From the NCBI RefSeq assembly GCF_009496005.1, contig NZ_WIBF01000003.1:124001-188000 (forward strand): a stretch of DNA of 64,000 nucleotides. Direction: 5' to 3'. This DNA comes from Tritonibacter litoralis. GTDB taxonomy: Bacteria; Pseudomonadota; Alphaproteobacteria; Rhodobacterales; Rhodobacteraceae. Made by a program: the position numbers and the translations under genes. Under the pieces are notes generated by a model. It did not search any database. It saw only the letters and a list, made by a program, of their open reading frames with translations, and was not told the DNA's origin. Shown in pieces: positions 55,390 through 64,000 of this stretch. Each line of letters starts with the position of its first letter. The stretch's first letter is position 1.

Positions 55390-56454
55390 ATGAACGAAGA
55401 ACATAACATCCTGTCAGATCTGAACGACCGCTCGCGCGAAGTGTTCCGGACCGTGGTGGAGGCCTATCTGGACAGTGGCGAGCCGGTAGGCAGCCGCACC
55501 TTGACGCGGTCTTTGAGCGAGAAGATCAGTGCAGCCACCGTGCGCAACGTGATGCAGGATCTGGAGTATCTGGGCCTTTTGAACAGTCCGCATATCTCAG
55601 CAGGGCGGGTGCCGACCCAATTGGGCCTGCGGATGTTTGTGGACGGATTTCTGGAAGTTGGGGCGCTGGGGTCCGATGATCGCGAGAAGATCGATGCCAC
55701 CTTGTGCAACGATGCATCCGACGTGGATGGGATGCTCGACCGTGTTGGATCGGCTCTGTCAGGCGTGACCCAAGGGGCCTCGCTGGTGCTGACGCCCAAA
55801 CATGAAGCGGAAGTGCGCCATATCGAATTTGTCTCCCTGGCGCCGGACCGCACTCTGGTGGTTTTGGTGTTCTCGGACGGCCATGTGGAGAACCGCTTGT
55901 TCACACCGCCGGCGGGGCAAACACCCAGCTCTATGCGGGAAGCTGCGAATTTCCTGAACGCCCTGATCGAGGGTCGCACTCTCAGCGACATCCGTCGTGA
56001 CATTCAGGGACAGATTGACACCCGCAAACAGGAAATCGACGTACTGGCGCGCGGCTTGATCGAAAGCGGTTTGGCGCAATGGGACGGCGTCGGCGCAGAT
56101 AGTGAACGGTTGATTGTGCGCGGTCGTTCGAATCTTTTGGCGGAAGGTGGCGCTGAAGATGAGTTTGAACGTATGCGCAGCCTGTTTGATGATCTGGAAC
56201 GTAAGCGTGACATTGCCGATTTCCTCAAACTGACCGAGGAAGGCGACGGTGTGCGCATTTTTATCGGTTCTGAGAACAAACTTTTTTCACTTTCGGGTTC
56301 CTCTTTGGTGGTGTCTCCCTATATGAACGCGGATCGAAAGATTATTGGCGCGGTGGGGGTCATCGGCCCGACGCGTTTGAACTACGGACGAATTGTGCCG
56401 ATCGTGGATTACACGGCGCAACTGGTCGGCAAGATCTTGTCCGACCGGAGTTAG
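55390..56454 (+). CDS. hrcA: Heat-inducible transcription repressor HrcA
   Basis: 354 residues from ATG 55390; the frame is open from a TTG at 55354, and no strong Shine-Dalgarno is visible. N-terminal winged helix: LNDRSREVFRTVVEAYLDSGEPVGSRTLTRSLSEKISAATVRNVMQDLEYLGLLNSPHISAGRVPTQ; GAF-like core and the end LSGSSLVVSPYMNADRKIIGAVGVIGPTRLNYGRIVPIVDYTAQLV. HrcA represses groESL through CIRCE elements. I find no CIRCE sequence in this window, so its targets lie elsewhere. It forms an operon with grpE. Confidence 0.97.
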   Translation: MNEEHNILSDLNDRSREVFRTVVEAYLDSGEPVGSRTLTRSLSEKISAATVRNVMQDLEYLGLLNSPHISAGRVPTQLGLRMFVDGFLEVGALGSDDREKIDATLCNDASDVDGMLDRVGSALSGVTQGASLVLTPKHEAEVRHIEFVSLAPDRTLVVLVFSDGHVENRLFTPPAGQTPSSMREAANFLNALIEGRTLSDIRRDIQGQIDTRKQEIDVLARGLIESGLAQWDGVGADSERLIVRGRSNLLAEGGAEDEFERMRSLFDDLERKRDIADFLKLTEEGDGVRIFIGSENKLFSLSGSSLVVSPYMNADRKIIGAVGVIGPTRLNYGRIVPIVDYTAQLVGKILSDRS

Positions 56455-56463
56455 AGGTGAAAC

Positions 56464-57024
56464 ATGGCAGAGCCGAAGAACGACGACTTTTTGGATGACA
56501 TCGAAGCCGCCGAAGCGGAAGAGCTGGCGAGTGAAATCGAAGAGATCGATGATCAAGCACTGGAGCTGGACTCGCTACGGGCAGAACGGGATGAGCTGAA
56601 AGACCGCTTTATGCGCGCTCTGGCGGATGCGGAAAATGCCCGCAAACGCGGCGACAAAGCCCGCCGTGAGGCAGAGCAATATGGCGGGTCCAAACTGGCG
56701 CGGGATCTGCTGCCGGTTTTCGACAATATGAAGCGTGCGGTTGAATCTGCAAGTGACGAGCAGAAAGAGGTTTCAGCTGCTTTGATCGAAGGCGTTGAAC
56801 TGACCATGCGCGCGCTGTTGGATGTGTTTGGTAAACATGGGGTGCGGGTTGTGTCGCCAGAGGTTGGCGACCGGTTTGATCCGCAGGTTCATGAGGCAAT
56901 GTTTGAAGCACCCGTGCCGGGCACCAAAGCCGGCGATATCATTCAGGTTTCCGCCGAAGGGTTTATGCTGCACGACCGTCTGCTGCGTCCCGCGCAGGTT
57001 GGTGTGTCATCGACACCGGGCTAA
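56464..57024 (+). CDS. grpE: Nucleotide exchange factor GrpE
   Basis: 186 residues with GAGGTG upstream. An acidic N-terminus and a long dimeric coiled-coil (about 25-75: LDSLRAERDELKDRFMRALADAENARKRGDKARREAEQYG), then the beta-wing with RVVSPEVGDRFDPQVHEAMFEAPVPGTKAGDIIQV and GFMLHDRLLRPAQVGVS. It releases ADP from DnaK. It is 9 bp downstream of hrcA. Confidence 0.98.
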   Translation: MAEPKNDDFLDDIEAAEAEELASEIEEIDDQALELDSLRAERDELKDRFMRALADAENARKRGDKARREAEQYGGSKLARDLLPVFDNMKRAVESASDEQKEVSAALIEGVELTMRALLDVFGKHGVRVVSPEVGDRFDPQVHEAMFEAPVPGTKAGDIIQVSAEGFMLHDRLLRPAQVGVSSTPG

Positions 57025-57108
57025 ATCGGCCCCTTCGGGGCCGATGCCTTCGGCGAGAGTATTTTTGAAAAGATGAAAGGCGGCAGGTTTTCTCCTGCCG
57101 TTTTGTTA
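57025..57108 (+). terminator. Terminator region after grpE
   Basis: Two hairpins follow the grpE stop. ATCGGCCCC/GGGGCCGAT (57025-57045) has no T-tail. CGGCAGG/CCTGCCG (57081-57100) is followed by TTTTGTTATT, a good plus-strand intrinsic terminator that abuts the convergent mutS stop. Confidence 0.82.
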
Positions 57109-59748
57109 TTAAGAGCTGCTGGCCTCTTTGAGGCGATAAAGCGCTTCGAGAGCTTCCCGTGGAGATAGGTCGTCAGGGTTGAGATCACCAAGCAGGGTTT
57201 CCACAGCAGACGGCACGGATGCCATAGGCTGTGGTTGCGGTGGTGGTGCCGCCGCAAAAAGGGGCAAATCGTCAATCTGGATTGAGCTACCGCCACCCTC
57301 GCGGCTGCTTCTCTCTAGCATGTCCAACACGTCACGCGCGCGGGCGACAACAGATGCGGGCAGGCCAGCCAATTGTGCTACCTGAACCCCATAGGAGCGG
57401 TCTGCCGCGCCTTTGCGTACTTCGTGGAGGAAGATGACCTCGCCTTCCCATTCTTTGACCGACACTGTGGCGTTGCTGACGCCGGGCAGTTTTGCCGCCA
57501 ATTGAGTCAATTCATGATAGTGGGTGGCAAACAGCGCGCGGGAGCGGTTCACTTCGTGCAGATGTTCCAAAGTGGCCCAAGCGATTGAGAGACCGTCATA
57601 AGTGGCAGTGCCGCGTCCGATCTCATCCAGGATCACCAATGCGCGATCATCGGCCTGGTTCAGGATGGCTGCTGTTTCCACCATCTCCACCATAAATGTG
57701 GAACGTCCGCGGGCCAGATCATCCGACGCGCCCACGCGGCTGAAAAGTTGGCTGACCAGGCCGACATGGGCGGTTTCGGCCGGCACATAGCTACCCATCT
57801 GTGCCAACAGCGCAATCAATGCGTTCTGCCTCAGGAAGGTTGATTTACCCGCCATGTTCGGTCCGGTTAACAGCCAGACGGCGGCACCGTCCGTAGCGGA
57901 GAGATCACAGTCATTCGCGACAAAAGGCTCGCCGCCCTGTTGGCGCAGCGCTTGTTCCACCACCGGATGACGCCCGCCGGTCACTGCAAAGGCGCGACTG
58001 TTGTCGACCTTGGGACGACACCAGTTTTCCGCGCGTGCCAAATCCGCCAAGGCGGTGATGAGATCCAGCTCGGCAAAGCCGCGGGCTGCTTGGTTCAGGC
58101 GGGCCGCGACGTTGAGAATGGCGTTGGAAAGTGTTTGATAGAGCCGTTTTTCTATCTCTAGAGCCAGATTGCCGGCATTCAGGATCTTGGTCTCAAGCTC
58201 GCTCAGCTCCACGGTGGTAAATCGGACCTGATTGGCCGTGGTTTGGCGGTGGATGAAGGTCTCAGACAGGGACTGTGACAACATCTTCTCAGCATGGGTG
58301 GCGGTTGTTTCGACAAAATAGCCCAGCACATTGTTGTGCTTGATTTTGATGGAAGAGATCCCGGTCAGTTCTGCATATTGCTGCTGCAGTCCGGCAATCA
58401 CAGACCGCCCCTCGTCCCGAAGGGTGCGGGCCTCATCCAGCTCGGGATTGTACCCTTCGGCAATAAATCCACCATCACGTGCCACCAAGGGTGGCTCTGC
58501 TACAAGGCTTGCATCCAACAGATCCAAAAGTGCGTCAAACCCTGCGAGGTTCGCGGCGGCACCTGCCATCAAATGAGGAAGCTCGTAGTTCGCGAGAAAA
58601 CTGCGAATGGCCTCACCTTGGGTCAGTGCGTTGCGGATAGCCGCCAGATCACGGGGGCCTGCGCGTTCCAAAGCCAGGCGGGACAGCGCGCGGTCCATAT
58701 CAGGGGTCTTGCGCAGATTGTCCCGGATACTGGTGCCAAGTGTCGGGTCGGAATGAACGCGGTCCAAGGCCTCAAGCCGGGCGGCAATGATATCCAGACT
58801 GCGCGACGGGCTGGACAGGCGTTGTTCCAACAGGCGTGCGCCGCCGGGGGTCACAGTTCGATCGATCACCGACAACAGCGAACCGGCCCGCGCCCCAGAC
58901 AAAGACCGCGTCAGTTCCAGATTTCGGCGGGTCGCGGCATCAATCTGAACCACTCGGTCTTCTGCTTCTTGGACCGGTGGTTGCAGAAGCGGCAGTTTGC
59001 CTTTTTGGGTGATCTCAAGATAGTCGATCAACGCACCCATGGCTGAGATTTCAGCGCGTTGAAACGTGCCAAACCCGTCAAGGGCCCCCACGTTGAACAA
59101 GGTACAGAGCCGTTTTTCAGAAGCCGTGCTGTCAAAACTGGCCTTACCCAAAGGGGTCAGTGGGATTTTATATTCATCGGCGAGGGGCAGGCAGTGATCG
59201 TAAACCGGGCCATCGGCCACGATGAGTTCCGAAGGGGCCAGTCGCGCCAGTTCTGGTGACAGGCGAACCCGCGCGACGGGCATCACGTGAAACGCACCCG
59301 TTGAAATATCGGCCCAAGCCAATGCGGCACTGTCGCGCAATTCGCTGTAGGCTACCAGAAAGTTGTGGCGCCGGGCTTCCAGCAGGGAATCTTCGGTCAG
59401 GGTGCCGGGCGTGACCAGCCGGACCACGTCACGTTTGACAACCGCTTTGTAACCGCGCTTTTTGGCTTCGGCGGGGCTTTCCATCTGCTCGCCAACGGCG
59501 ACGCGGAAACCTTTGCGGATCAGGGTGAGCAAGTACCCTTCGGCGGCGTGAACTGGGACGCCACACATGGGGATGTCCTCGCCCTCGTGTTTCCCCCGTT
59601 TGGTAAGCGCGATGTCCAGGGCTTCGGCGGCATTGACCGCATCTTCAAAGAACATCTCATAAAAATCACCCATCCGGTAAAACAGAAGGGCGTCAGGGTA
59701 CTGCGCCTTGATGTCGAGATATTGAGCCATCATCGGCGTCACGGTCAT
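57109..59748 (-). CDS. mutS: DNA mismatch repair protein MutS
   Basis: 879 residues. The N-terminal mismatch-binding domain has MMAQYLDIKAQYPDALLFYRMGDFYEMFFEDA, including the Phe-x-Glu wedge in GDFYEMF. Connector, core and clamp follow. The ATPase has Walker A LLTGPNMAGKSTFLRQNALIALLAQ, Walker B ALVILDEIGRGTATYDGLSIAWA, and FATHYHELT. The C-terminal tail holds a DDLSPREALEALYRLKE dimerisation helix. It recognises mismatches and recruits MutL. A GGGGG Shine-Dalgarno supports ATG 59748. Confidence 0.98.
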   Translation of the reverse strand: MTVTPMMAQYLDIKAQYPDALLFYRMGDFYEMFFEDAVNAAEALDIALTKRGKHEGEDIPMCGVPVHAAEGYLLTLIRKGFRVAVGEQMESPAEAKKRGYKAVVKRDVVRLVTPGTLTEDSLLEARRHNFLVAYSELRDSAALAWADISTGAFHVMPVARVRLSPELARLAPSELIVADGPVYDHCLPLADEYKIPLTPLGKASFDSTASEKRLCTLFNVGALDGFGTFQRAEISAMGALIDYLEITQKGKLPLLQPPVQEAEDRVVQIDAATRRNLELTRSLSGARAGSLLSVIDRTVTPGGARLLEQRLSSPSRSLDIIAARLEALDRVHSDPTLGTSIRDNLRKTPDMDRALSRLALERAGPRDLAAIRNALTQGEAIRSFLANYELPHLMAGAAANLAGFDALLDLLDASLVAEPPLVARDGGFIAEGYNPELDEARTLRDEGRSVIAGLQQQYAELTGISSIKIKHNNVLGYFVETTATHAEKMLSQSLSETFIHRQTTANQVRFTTVELSELETKILNAGNLALEIEKRLYQTLSNAILNVAARLNQAARGFAELDLITALADLARAENWCRPKVDNSRAFAVTGGRHPVVEQALRQQGGEPFVANDCDLSATDGAAVWLLTGPNMAGKSTFLRQNALIALLAQMGSYVPAETAHVGLVSQLFSRVGASDDLARGRSTFMVEMVETAAILNQADDRALVILDEIGRGTATYDGLSIAWATLEHLHEVNRSRALFATHYHELTQLAAKLPGVSNATVSVKEWEGEVIFLHEVRKGAADRSYGVQVAQLAGLPASVVARARDVLDMLERSSREGGGSSIQIDDLPLFAAAPPPQPQPMASVPSAVETLLGDLNPDDLSPREALEALYRLKEASSS

Positions 59749-59834
59749 ACGGTTGTCCCCCGGAGTTTCTATGCCAGAGATCTACAATGGCATGACTCCG
59801 AGGGCAAACCCGTATGTGGCTCTGGGATCAGGGC

Positions 59835-60680
59835 TTAATAAAGGCCCAGCAATGCCTGTGGCGCTGAATTGGCAATCGACAAGGAATTGTAACCCAGTTG
59901 CTGCTGCGCTTGAGACGCCCTCAATTGGACTGCTGCTTCCTCGATATTTGTGTCTATCAAGGCGCTCAGGCCTTCTTTGATGGCGTTAGATTGCGCACCG
60001 TTGAAATCCTGCTGTCCCGAAACACGGCTAGCGGAGGCGCCAAGACGGGCAGCGCCATCCACGGCAAATCGCAGGAACCCTTGGATTTCGCTCAGCGCGG
60101 TCTGGGCGCTTGCGGGATCGGTCACAGTGGTCCGATTGTCCAGATCAAAACTGGCGCTGCCTTCCAGATCCAGGCTGCCGACATCAATGGTCGAAAGCGT
60201 CGATGCATCATTGCCAACGCGGCTCAAAGACGCTCCAACCGTGAGAGTATTAGACCCTGTGCCGTCAATATCGGTCTTCAGAAGGTTCACACCATTGAAC
60301 TGAGTGGACGAGATGATGGATTTAATCTGATCCGTCTTCTCGGCCAGCTGCGCTTCGATTTTTCCGAAGTCCGCGCCGGTACTGGACCCAAGAATTGCCA
60401 GCTGTTTCATCTCCTGCAATGTATCAGAGACGAACTCTGCACCCACGGATGCAACCCGCAATGTCGCCTCGCCAAGGGCAAGGGTGTCATCCAATGCCTC
60501 CAGCCCGCTGATGTCGGCCTTTTGCAGTTCGCTGATCGCCCAAAGGGCAGGGTTGTCCTTTGGGCCATTTACCGTTTGGCCGGTGGACACGTTGTTCTGG
60601 GTGGTTTCCAAGTCTTGGTTTATTCCACCCAACATCTGCAGCGCGGTCATTGCGCCAGTATTGGTTTGAAAACTGATCAC
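59835..60680 (-). CDS. Flagellin
   Basis: 281 residues. The conserved N-terminal D0/D1 helices begin SFQTNTGAMTALQMLGGINQDLETTQNNVSTGQTVNGPKDNPALWAIS, and the C-terminal helix is NIEEAAVQLRASQAQQQLGYNSLSIANSAPQALLGLY. The central surface domain is short, as in other alphaproteobacterial flagellins. It builds the filament on the FlgK/FlgL junction encoded 55 kb away in this window. The gene stands alone between mutS and maeB. Its upstream region contains four TTAA elements. Confidence 0.93.
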   Translation of the reverse strand: MISFQTNTGAMTALQMLGGINQDLETTQNNVSTGQTVNGPKDNPALWAISELQKADISGLEALDDTLALGEATLRVASVGAEFVSDTLQEMKQLAILGSSTGADFGKIEAQLAEKTDQIKSIISSTQFNGVNLLKTDIDGTGSNTLTVGASLSRVGNDASTLSTIDVGSLDLEGSASFDLDNRTTVTDPASAQTALSEIQGFLRFAVDGAARLGASASRVSGQQDFNGAQSNAIKEGLSALIDTNIEEAAVQLRASQAQQQLGYNSLSIANSAPQALLGLY

Positions 60681-60794
60681 GGCTCTGGTCTCTCCATTTC
60701 GGAAGCACGCTAATGAAACCCAGTTAAGGGTCGTTTCCGTATCGTGAGAGCCTTCTGGCTCGGCCTAGTCCCGACAAAAGGTAAGGCGCGGGTT

Positions 60795-60827
60795 AACTGG
60801 TTAACTTACCCATTAAGGATTAATTTC
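60795..60827. promoter_or_regulatory. TTAA-rich cluster upstream of the flagellin gene
   Basis: GTTAACTGGTTAAC is followed by TTAAGGATTAA within about 33 bp: four TTAA half-sites at spacings of 4, 8 and 3 bases. None has the N7 spacing of a full CtrA box. It lies 115-145 bp upstream of the flagellin start and could be a regulatory region. The rest of the 293-bp gap to maeB shows TTAA-N8-TTAAC near 60883-60903 and nothing else clear. Confidence 0.3.
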
Positions 60828-60973
60828 GATTTGGAGCGGTGAGGTGTCGCAAATAGGGCAGCAATGTGGCGAGTATTTCAAATGCATTAATCTTCTTGTT
60901 AACGGTAACGCGCGTTGTGAGGCGCGCCGGGATTCTCTAAACCCGATCTAGAAAAGTAAGAGGATGCCGCACG

Positions 60974-63229
60974 ATGCCCAAAGCAAAGATCACGCGCGAA
61001 GAAGCGCTTGCCTTCCATCTGGAACCAACTCCTGGCAAATGGGAAGTGCAAGCCACCGTGCCGATGACCACGCAACGTGATCTATCGCTGGCCTACAGCC
61101 CCGGCGTTGCGGTCCCCTGTGAGGACATCGCGGAAAACCCGGAACTGGCTTATGATTACACGAACAAGGGGAACCTTGTTGCGGTGATTTCAAACGGCAC
61201 GGCGGTTCTGGGTCTGGGCAATCTGGGCGCATTGGGTTCCAAACCGGTGATGGAGGGGAAATCGGTTCTCTTCAAACGGTTTGCGGATGTGAACTCGATC
61301 GACATCGAATTGGACACCGAAAACCCGGATGAGTTTATCAACGCGGTCAAGCTGATGGGGCCAACCTTTGGCGGCATCAACCTGGAAGACATCAAAGCGC
61401 CCGAGTGTTTCATCATTGAGCAAAAGCTCAAGGAAGAAATGGATATTCCGGTCTTCCACGATGACCAGCACGGCACCGCTGTGATTTGCGCTGCGGGCTT
61501 GCTCAACGCTCTGCATCTGTCCGGAAAGAAAATCGAAGACGTGAAAATCGTTCTGAACGGTGCTGGCGCCGCCGGGATCGCCTGTATCGAACTGCTCAAA
61601 TCCATGGGCGCACAGCATCAAAACTGTATCGTCTGCGACACCAAAGGTGTGATCTATCAGGGTCGGACCGAAGGGATGAATCAATGGAAATCGGCCCATG
61701 CCGTGACCACCGAACTGCGCACCCTGGAAGAGGCAATGAACGGTGCTGACGTTTTCTTGGGCGTGTCGGTCAAAGGGGCCGTGACCCAGGAGATGGTTAA
61801 GTCCATGGCCGACAATCCGGTTATCTTTGCAATGGCGAACCCGGATCCAGAGATCACACCCGAAGAGGCGCATGAGGTTCGCGTAGATGCGATTGTGGCG
61901 ACCGGGCGTTCGGATTATCCGAACCAGGTGAACAACGTTTTGGGCTTTCCTTACTTGTTCCGTGGAGCCCTGGATATCCATGCCCGCGCGATCAATGACG
62001 AGATGAAGATTGCCTGCGCGCATGCATTGGCGAACCTGGCCCGCGAAGACGTTCCGGACGAGGTGGCGCTGGCCTATGGCAAATCGCTGACATTTGGTCG
62101 CGACTACATCATCCCGACCCCCTTTGATCCGCGCCTGATCCACCGGATCCCGCCAGCGGTTGCCAGAGCGGGGATTGAAACCGGCGTGTCGCGTCGTCCG
62201 ATCATTGACATGGACGCTTATGAGTTGAACCTCAAAAGCCGCATGGATCCAACGGCCTCGATCCTGCGCAGCCTGAACGCCCGTGCGCGGACCGCACAAT
62301 CGCGGATGATCTTTGCCGAAGGGGACGACCCGCGCGTCTTGCGCGCTGCGGTGACCTATCAACGGTCTGGCTTCGGCAAGGCCTTGGTTGTGGGGCGCCC
62401 TGAAGACGTCAAAGAGAAGCTGGAGGCAAGCGGTCTGGGCGATGCGGTTCGCGAATTGGAAGTGATCAATGCGGCCAACTCTCCGCATTTTGAGACCTAC
62501 AAAGATTTCCTGTATGAGCGTTTGCAGCGCAAAGGGTTCGACCAAAAAGACATCCACCGTCTGGCGGGCCGTGATCGGCATGTGTTCTCAGCGCTGATGC
62601 TGGCACACGGTCAGGGCGATGGTCTGGTGACCGGCGCAACACGCAAATCCGCCTATATTCTGGATCGGATCAACCATGTGTTTGATGCTGATGGTACCAA
62701 AGGTGCGGCCGGTGTAACCGCCTTGTTGCACAAGGGGCGGATTGTTCTGATTGGCGATACGTTGGTGCATGAATGGCCAGACCAGGAAGATCTGGCAAAC
62801 ATCGCCGAACGCGCTGCAGGTGTGGCCCGTCACATGGGTCTGGACCCGCGCGTGGCCTTTGTCAGCTTCTCTACCTTTGGCTATCCGGTGTCGGAACGGG
62901 CTGAAAAGATGCACCTGGCGCCGGCGGTTCTGGATCGACGTGGGGTTGATTTCGAATACGAAGGTGAGATGACCGTAGATGTGGCGCTGAACAGTCGTGC
63001 CCAGGACGCCTATCCGTTCCAGCGTTTGACCGGGCCTGCAAACATCCTGATCGTACCTGCCCGCCATTCCGCATCGATTTCGGTCAAGCTGATGCAGGAA
63101 ATGGGCGGTGCCACCGTCATCGGCCCCATCCTGTCGGGGGTGAACAAGCCGATCCAGATCTGTTCAACCACGTCCACGGCCAATGACGTGTTGAACATGG
63201 CCATCCTGGCGGCAAGCAACATCGGATAA
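60974..63229 (+). CDS. maeB: NADP-dependent malic enzyme with C-terminal phosphotransacetylase-like domain (MaeB)
   Basis: 751 residues, the full length of bacterial MaeB. The malic domain (1-430) has LSLAYSPGVAVPCEDIAENP, NLVAVISNGTAVLGLGNLGALGSKPVMEGK, VFHDDQHGTAVICAAGLLNAL, and the NADP-binding VLNGAGAAGIACIELL. The phosphotransacetylase-like half (about 435-751) has IFAEGDDPRVLRAAVTYQ, GLVTGATRKSAYILDRI and the end NKPIQICSTTSTANDVLNMAILAAS. It converts malate to pyruvate and CO2 with NADPH formation. The C-terminal domain is regulatory (acetyl-CoA sensing) rather than catalytic in characterised members. Confidence 0.97.
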   Translation: MPKAKITREEALAFHLEPTPGKWEVQATVPMTTQRDLSLAYSPGVAVPCEDIAENPELAYDYTNKGNLVAVISNGTAVLGLGNLGALGSKPVMEGKSVLFKRFADVNSIDIELDTENPDEFINAVKLMGPTFGGINLEDIKAPECFIIEQKLKEEMDIPVFHDDQHGTAVICAAGLLNALHLSGKKIEDVKIVLNGAGAAGIACIELLKSMGAQHQNCIVCDTKGVIYQGRTEGMNQWKSAHAVTTELRTLEEAMNGADVFLGVSVKGAVTQEMVKSMADNPVIFAMANPDPEITPEEAHEVRVDAIVATGRSDYPNQVNNVLGFPYLFRGALDIHARAINDEMKIACAHALANLAREDVPDEVALAYGKSLTFGRDYIIPTPFDPRLIHRIPPAVARAGIETGVSRRPIIDMDAYELNLKSRMDPTASILRSLNARARTAQSRMIFAEGDDPRVLRAAVTYQRSGFGKALVVGRPEDVKEKLEASGLGDAVRELEVINAANSPHFETYKDFLYERLQRKGFDQKDIHRLAGRDRHVFSALMLAHGQGDGLVTGATRKSAYILDRINHVFDADGTKGAAGVTALLHKGRIVLIGDTLVHEWPDQEDLANIAERAAGVARHMGLDPRVAFVSFSTFGYPVSERAEKMHLAPAVLDRRGVDFEYEGEMTVDVALNSRAQDAYPFQRLTGPANILIVPARHSASISVKLMQEMGGATVIGPILSGVNKPIQICSTTSTANDVLNMAILAASNIG

Positions 63230-63242
63230 CTACTCCGAATTA

Positions 63243-63269
63243 GAGAGGGGCGTTAGCCTCTCTCTTTTG
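63243..63269 (+). terminator. Rho-independent terminator of maeB
   Basis: AGAGAGG pairs with CCTCTCT around GGCGTTAG and is followed by CTTTT, 14 bp after the maeB stop. Confidence 0.8.
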
Positions 63270-63378
63270 GGTTCGCAATTGTCGCCGCAGGGTGAGACCA
63301 AGGTTGAGTTCCCGGTTGACCTGGCTATGAGATTGCTCAAATTTACAGCTTTCGCATTGCCACAAGAGGAGAGCTGCG

Positions 63379-64000
63379 ATGGCCATTTGGAACCTCGGGT
63401 CTATTAATCTGGATCTGGTTTATTCCCTGTCGCATTTCCCAGCCGCCGGAGAGACATTGGCCGCGCAGGCCTTCCATCGTTACCTGGGGGGGAAGGGCGC
63501 AAATATGTCCGTTGCCGGCGCGCGCGCAGGGGCGACGGTACACCACATTGGTGCTGTGGGGACAGATGGCGCGGAGATGGTTGGCAAATTGACCGACACT
63601 GGCGTGAAAACCGACCACATTGCCAAGGTTCCGGTGGCAACCGGACATGCTGTGATCTCGGTTGTCGCTGGCACCGATGGTGACGCGGGTGAAAACCAGA
63701 TCATCCTGTTTCCCGGCGCGAACCAGACCCTGACCAAGGCGCAGGTCGCCCAGGCGCTGGATGGAGCAAAGGCTGGCGATATCTTTGTCACCCAGAATGA
63801 AACCAATATGCAGGTCGAAGCCTGCCGGATGGCTGCCGAAAAAGGCCTGCGCGTCTGTTACGCCGCTGCACCCTTTGATGCGGATGCGGTGGCGGCGGTT
63901 TTGCCATACCTCGACTTTCTGATCTTGAATGAGGTTGAGGCCGCGCAATTGGCCGAGGCGACCGGACAGCAGCCCGAAGCGCTGGGTGTTCGGGATGTTA
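63379..64000 (+). CDS. Ribokinase-like PfkB-family sugar kinase (3' end outside window)
   Basis: The frame begins at ATG 63379 (AGAGGAGAG upstream) and stays open to the window edge, giving 207 residues. The N-terminal PfkB signature is IWNLGSINLDLVYSLSHFP and the ribokinase sugar-binding GGKGANMSVAGARAGA, then HHIGAVGTDGAEM. LNEVEAAQLAEATGQQ begins the conserved middle motif. The ATP-binding GAGD motif would be outside the window. Ribokinase is the best fit, phosphorylating ribose to ribose 5-phosphate, but other PfkB sugar kinases are possible. Confidence 0.9.
   Translation, partial: MAIWNLGSINLDLVYSLSHFPAAGETLAAQAFHRYLGGKGANMSVAGARAGATVHHIGAVGTDGAEMVGKLTDTGVKTDHIAKVPVATGHAVISVVAGTDGDAGENQIILFPGANQTLTKAQVAQALDGAKAGDIFVTQNETNMQVEACRMAAEKGLRVCYAAAPFDADAVAAVLPYLDFLILNEVEAAQLAEATGQQPEALGVRDV

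Noticed and set aside
59283-59293. Third parS candidate (TCACGTGAAAC) in mutS
   Set aside because: Only one half matches; four mismatches in the other half.
60883-60903. CtrA box before maeB (TTAA-N8-TTAAC)
   Set aside because: Spacing is eight rather than seven bases, so I list it only as a note.
61190-62581. 463-codon open frame on the minus strand
   Set aside because: Antisense shadow of maeB with no recognisable domain.

Overview
The window is a single chromosomal segment of an alphaproteobacterium of the order Rhodobacterales (Roseobacter-like). This call rests on gene order and protein character: RegB/SCO/RegA redox genes, the hemW-rdgB-rph / hrcA-grpE divergon, the hemD-Mic60-HemY block, the maf-aroE-coaE-dnaQ / hemJ-rho-mnmE-mnmG-rsmG-parA-parB divergon, and candidate CtrA boxes. 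Coding density is high and nearly everything is core genome. I see no prophage, transposase, integron, CRISPR array or defence island.

Layout. 1-2.7 kb: end of a class III cyclase gene, tRNA-Arg(CCU), a LacI-type repressor and a FAH-fold hydrolase. 2.8-8.7 kb: a leftward flagellar operon, motB-flgE-flgK-flgL-flgI. 8.9-12.5 kb: tRNA-Thr(CGU), then a leftward block of hemD, the bacterial Mic60 homologue and HemY. 12.6-15.8 kb: rightward tsaD-gpsA-YciI-EVE-DUF1761. 15.8-18.4 kb: a structured, terminator-ended intergenic region, DUF2853, ahcY with a pseudoknot-like leader resembling a SAM/SAH riboswitch, and a small exported protein. 18.6-24.8 kb: HD hydrolase, GT61 glycosyltransferase, RegA, SCO protein, RegB, and a kinase-less PAS protein behind a perfect TTAA-N7-TTAA box. 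24.8-33.7 kb: tsaE-amgK-murU-addB-addA-trxA. 33.7-38.3 kb: DUF1127, hslV, a membrane protein, hslU, and a lipoprotein hydrolase. 38.3-41.9 kb: Smr protein, MltA, Tim44-like protein, FxsA, SecB.

41.9-52.8 kb is the heart of the window. dnaQ, coaE, aroE and maf run left, and hemJ, rho, mnmE, mnmG, rsmG, parA and parB run right, from a 407-bp AT-rich gap with several DnaA-box-like sequences. This is the gene order around the Caulobacter-type chromosomal origin, so the gap is very likely oriC. Two perfect parS palindromes lie inside the start of mnmG and the start of rsmG. A one-mismatch copy lies in tsaD on the other side of the origin.

52.4-64 kb: DUF454, hemW, rdgB and rph (left), hrcA-grpE (right), mutS and a solitary flagellin (left), the MaeB malic enzyme-phosphotransacetylase fusion (right), and a ribokinase cut by the window edge.

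The points most worth a second look are the ahcY leader pseudoknot, the structured candidate sRNA downstream of DUF2853, the mnmG start codon that appears to sit inside parS, the parAB terminator embedded antisense in a neighbouring gene, the (GAGACC)9 tract in Mic60, and the CtrA-type box upstream of the PAS protein. I did not find a clearly new multi-gene system. All family names come from reading the translated sequences, and no database search was run.
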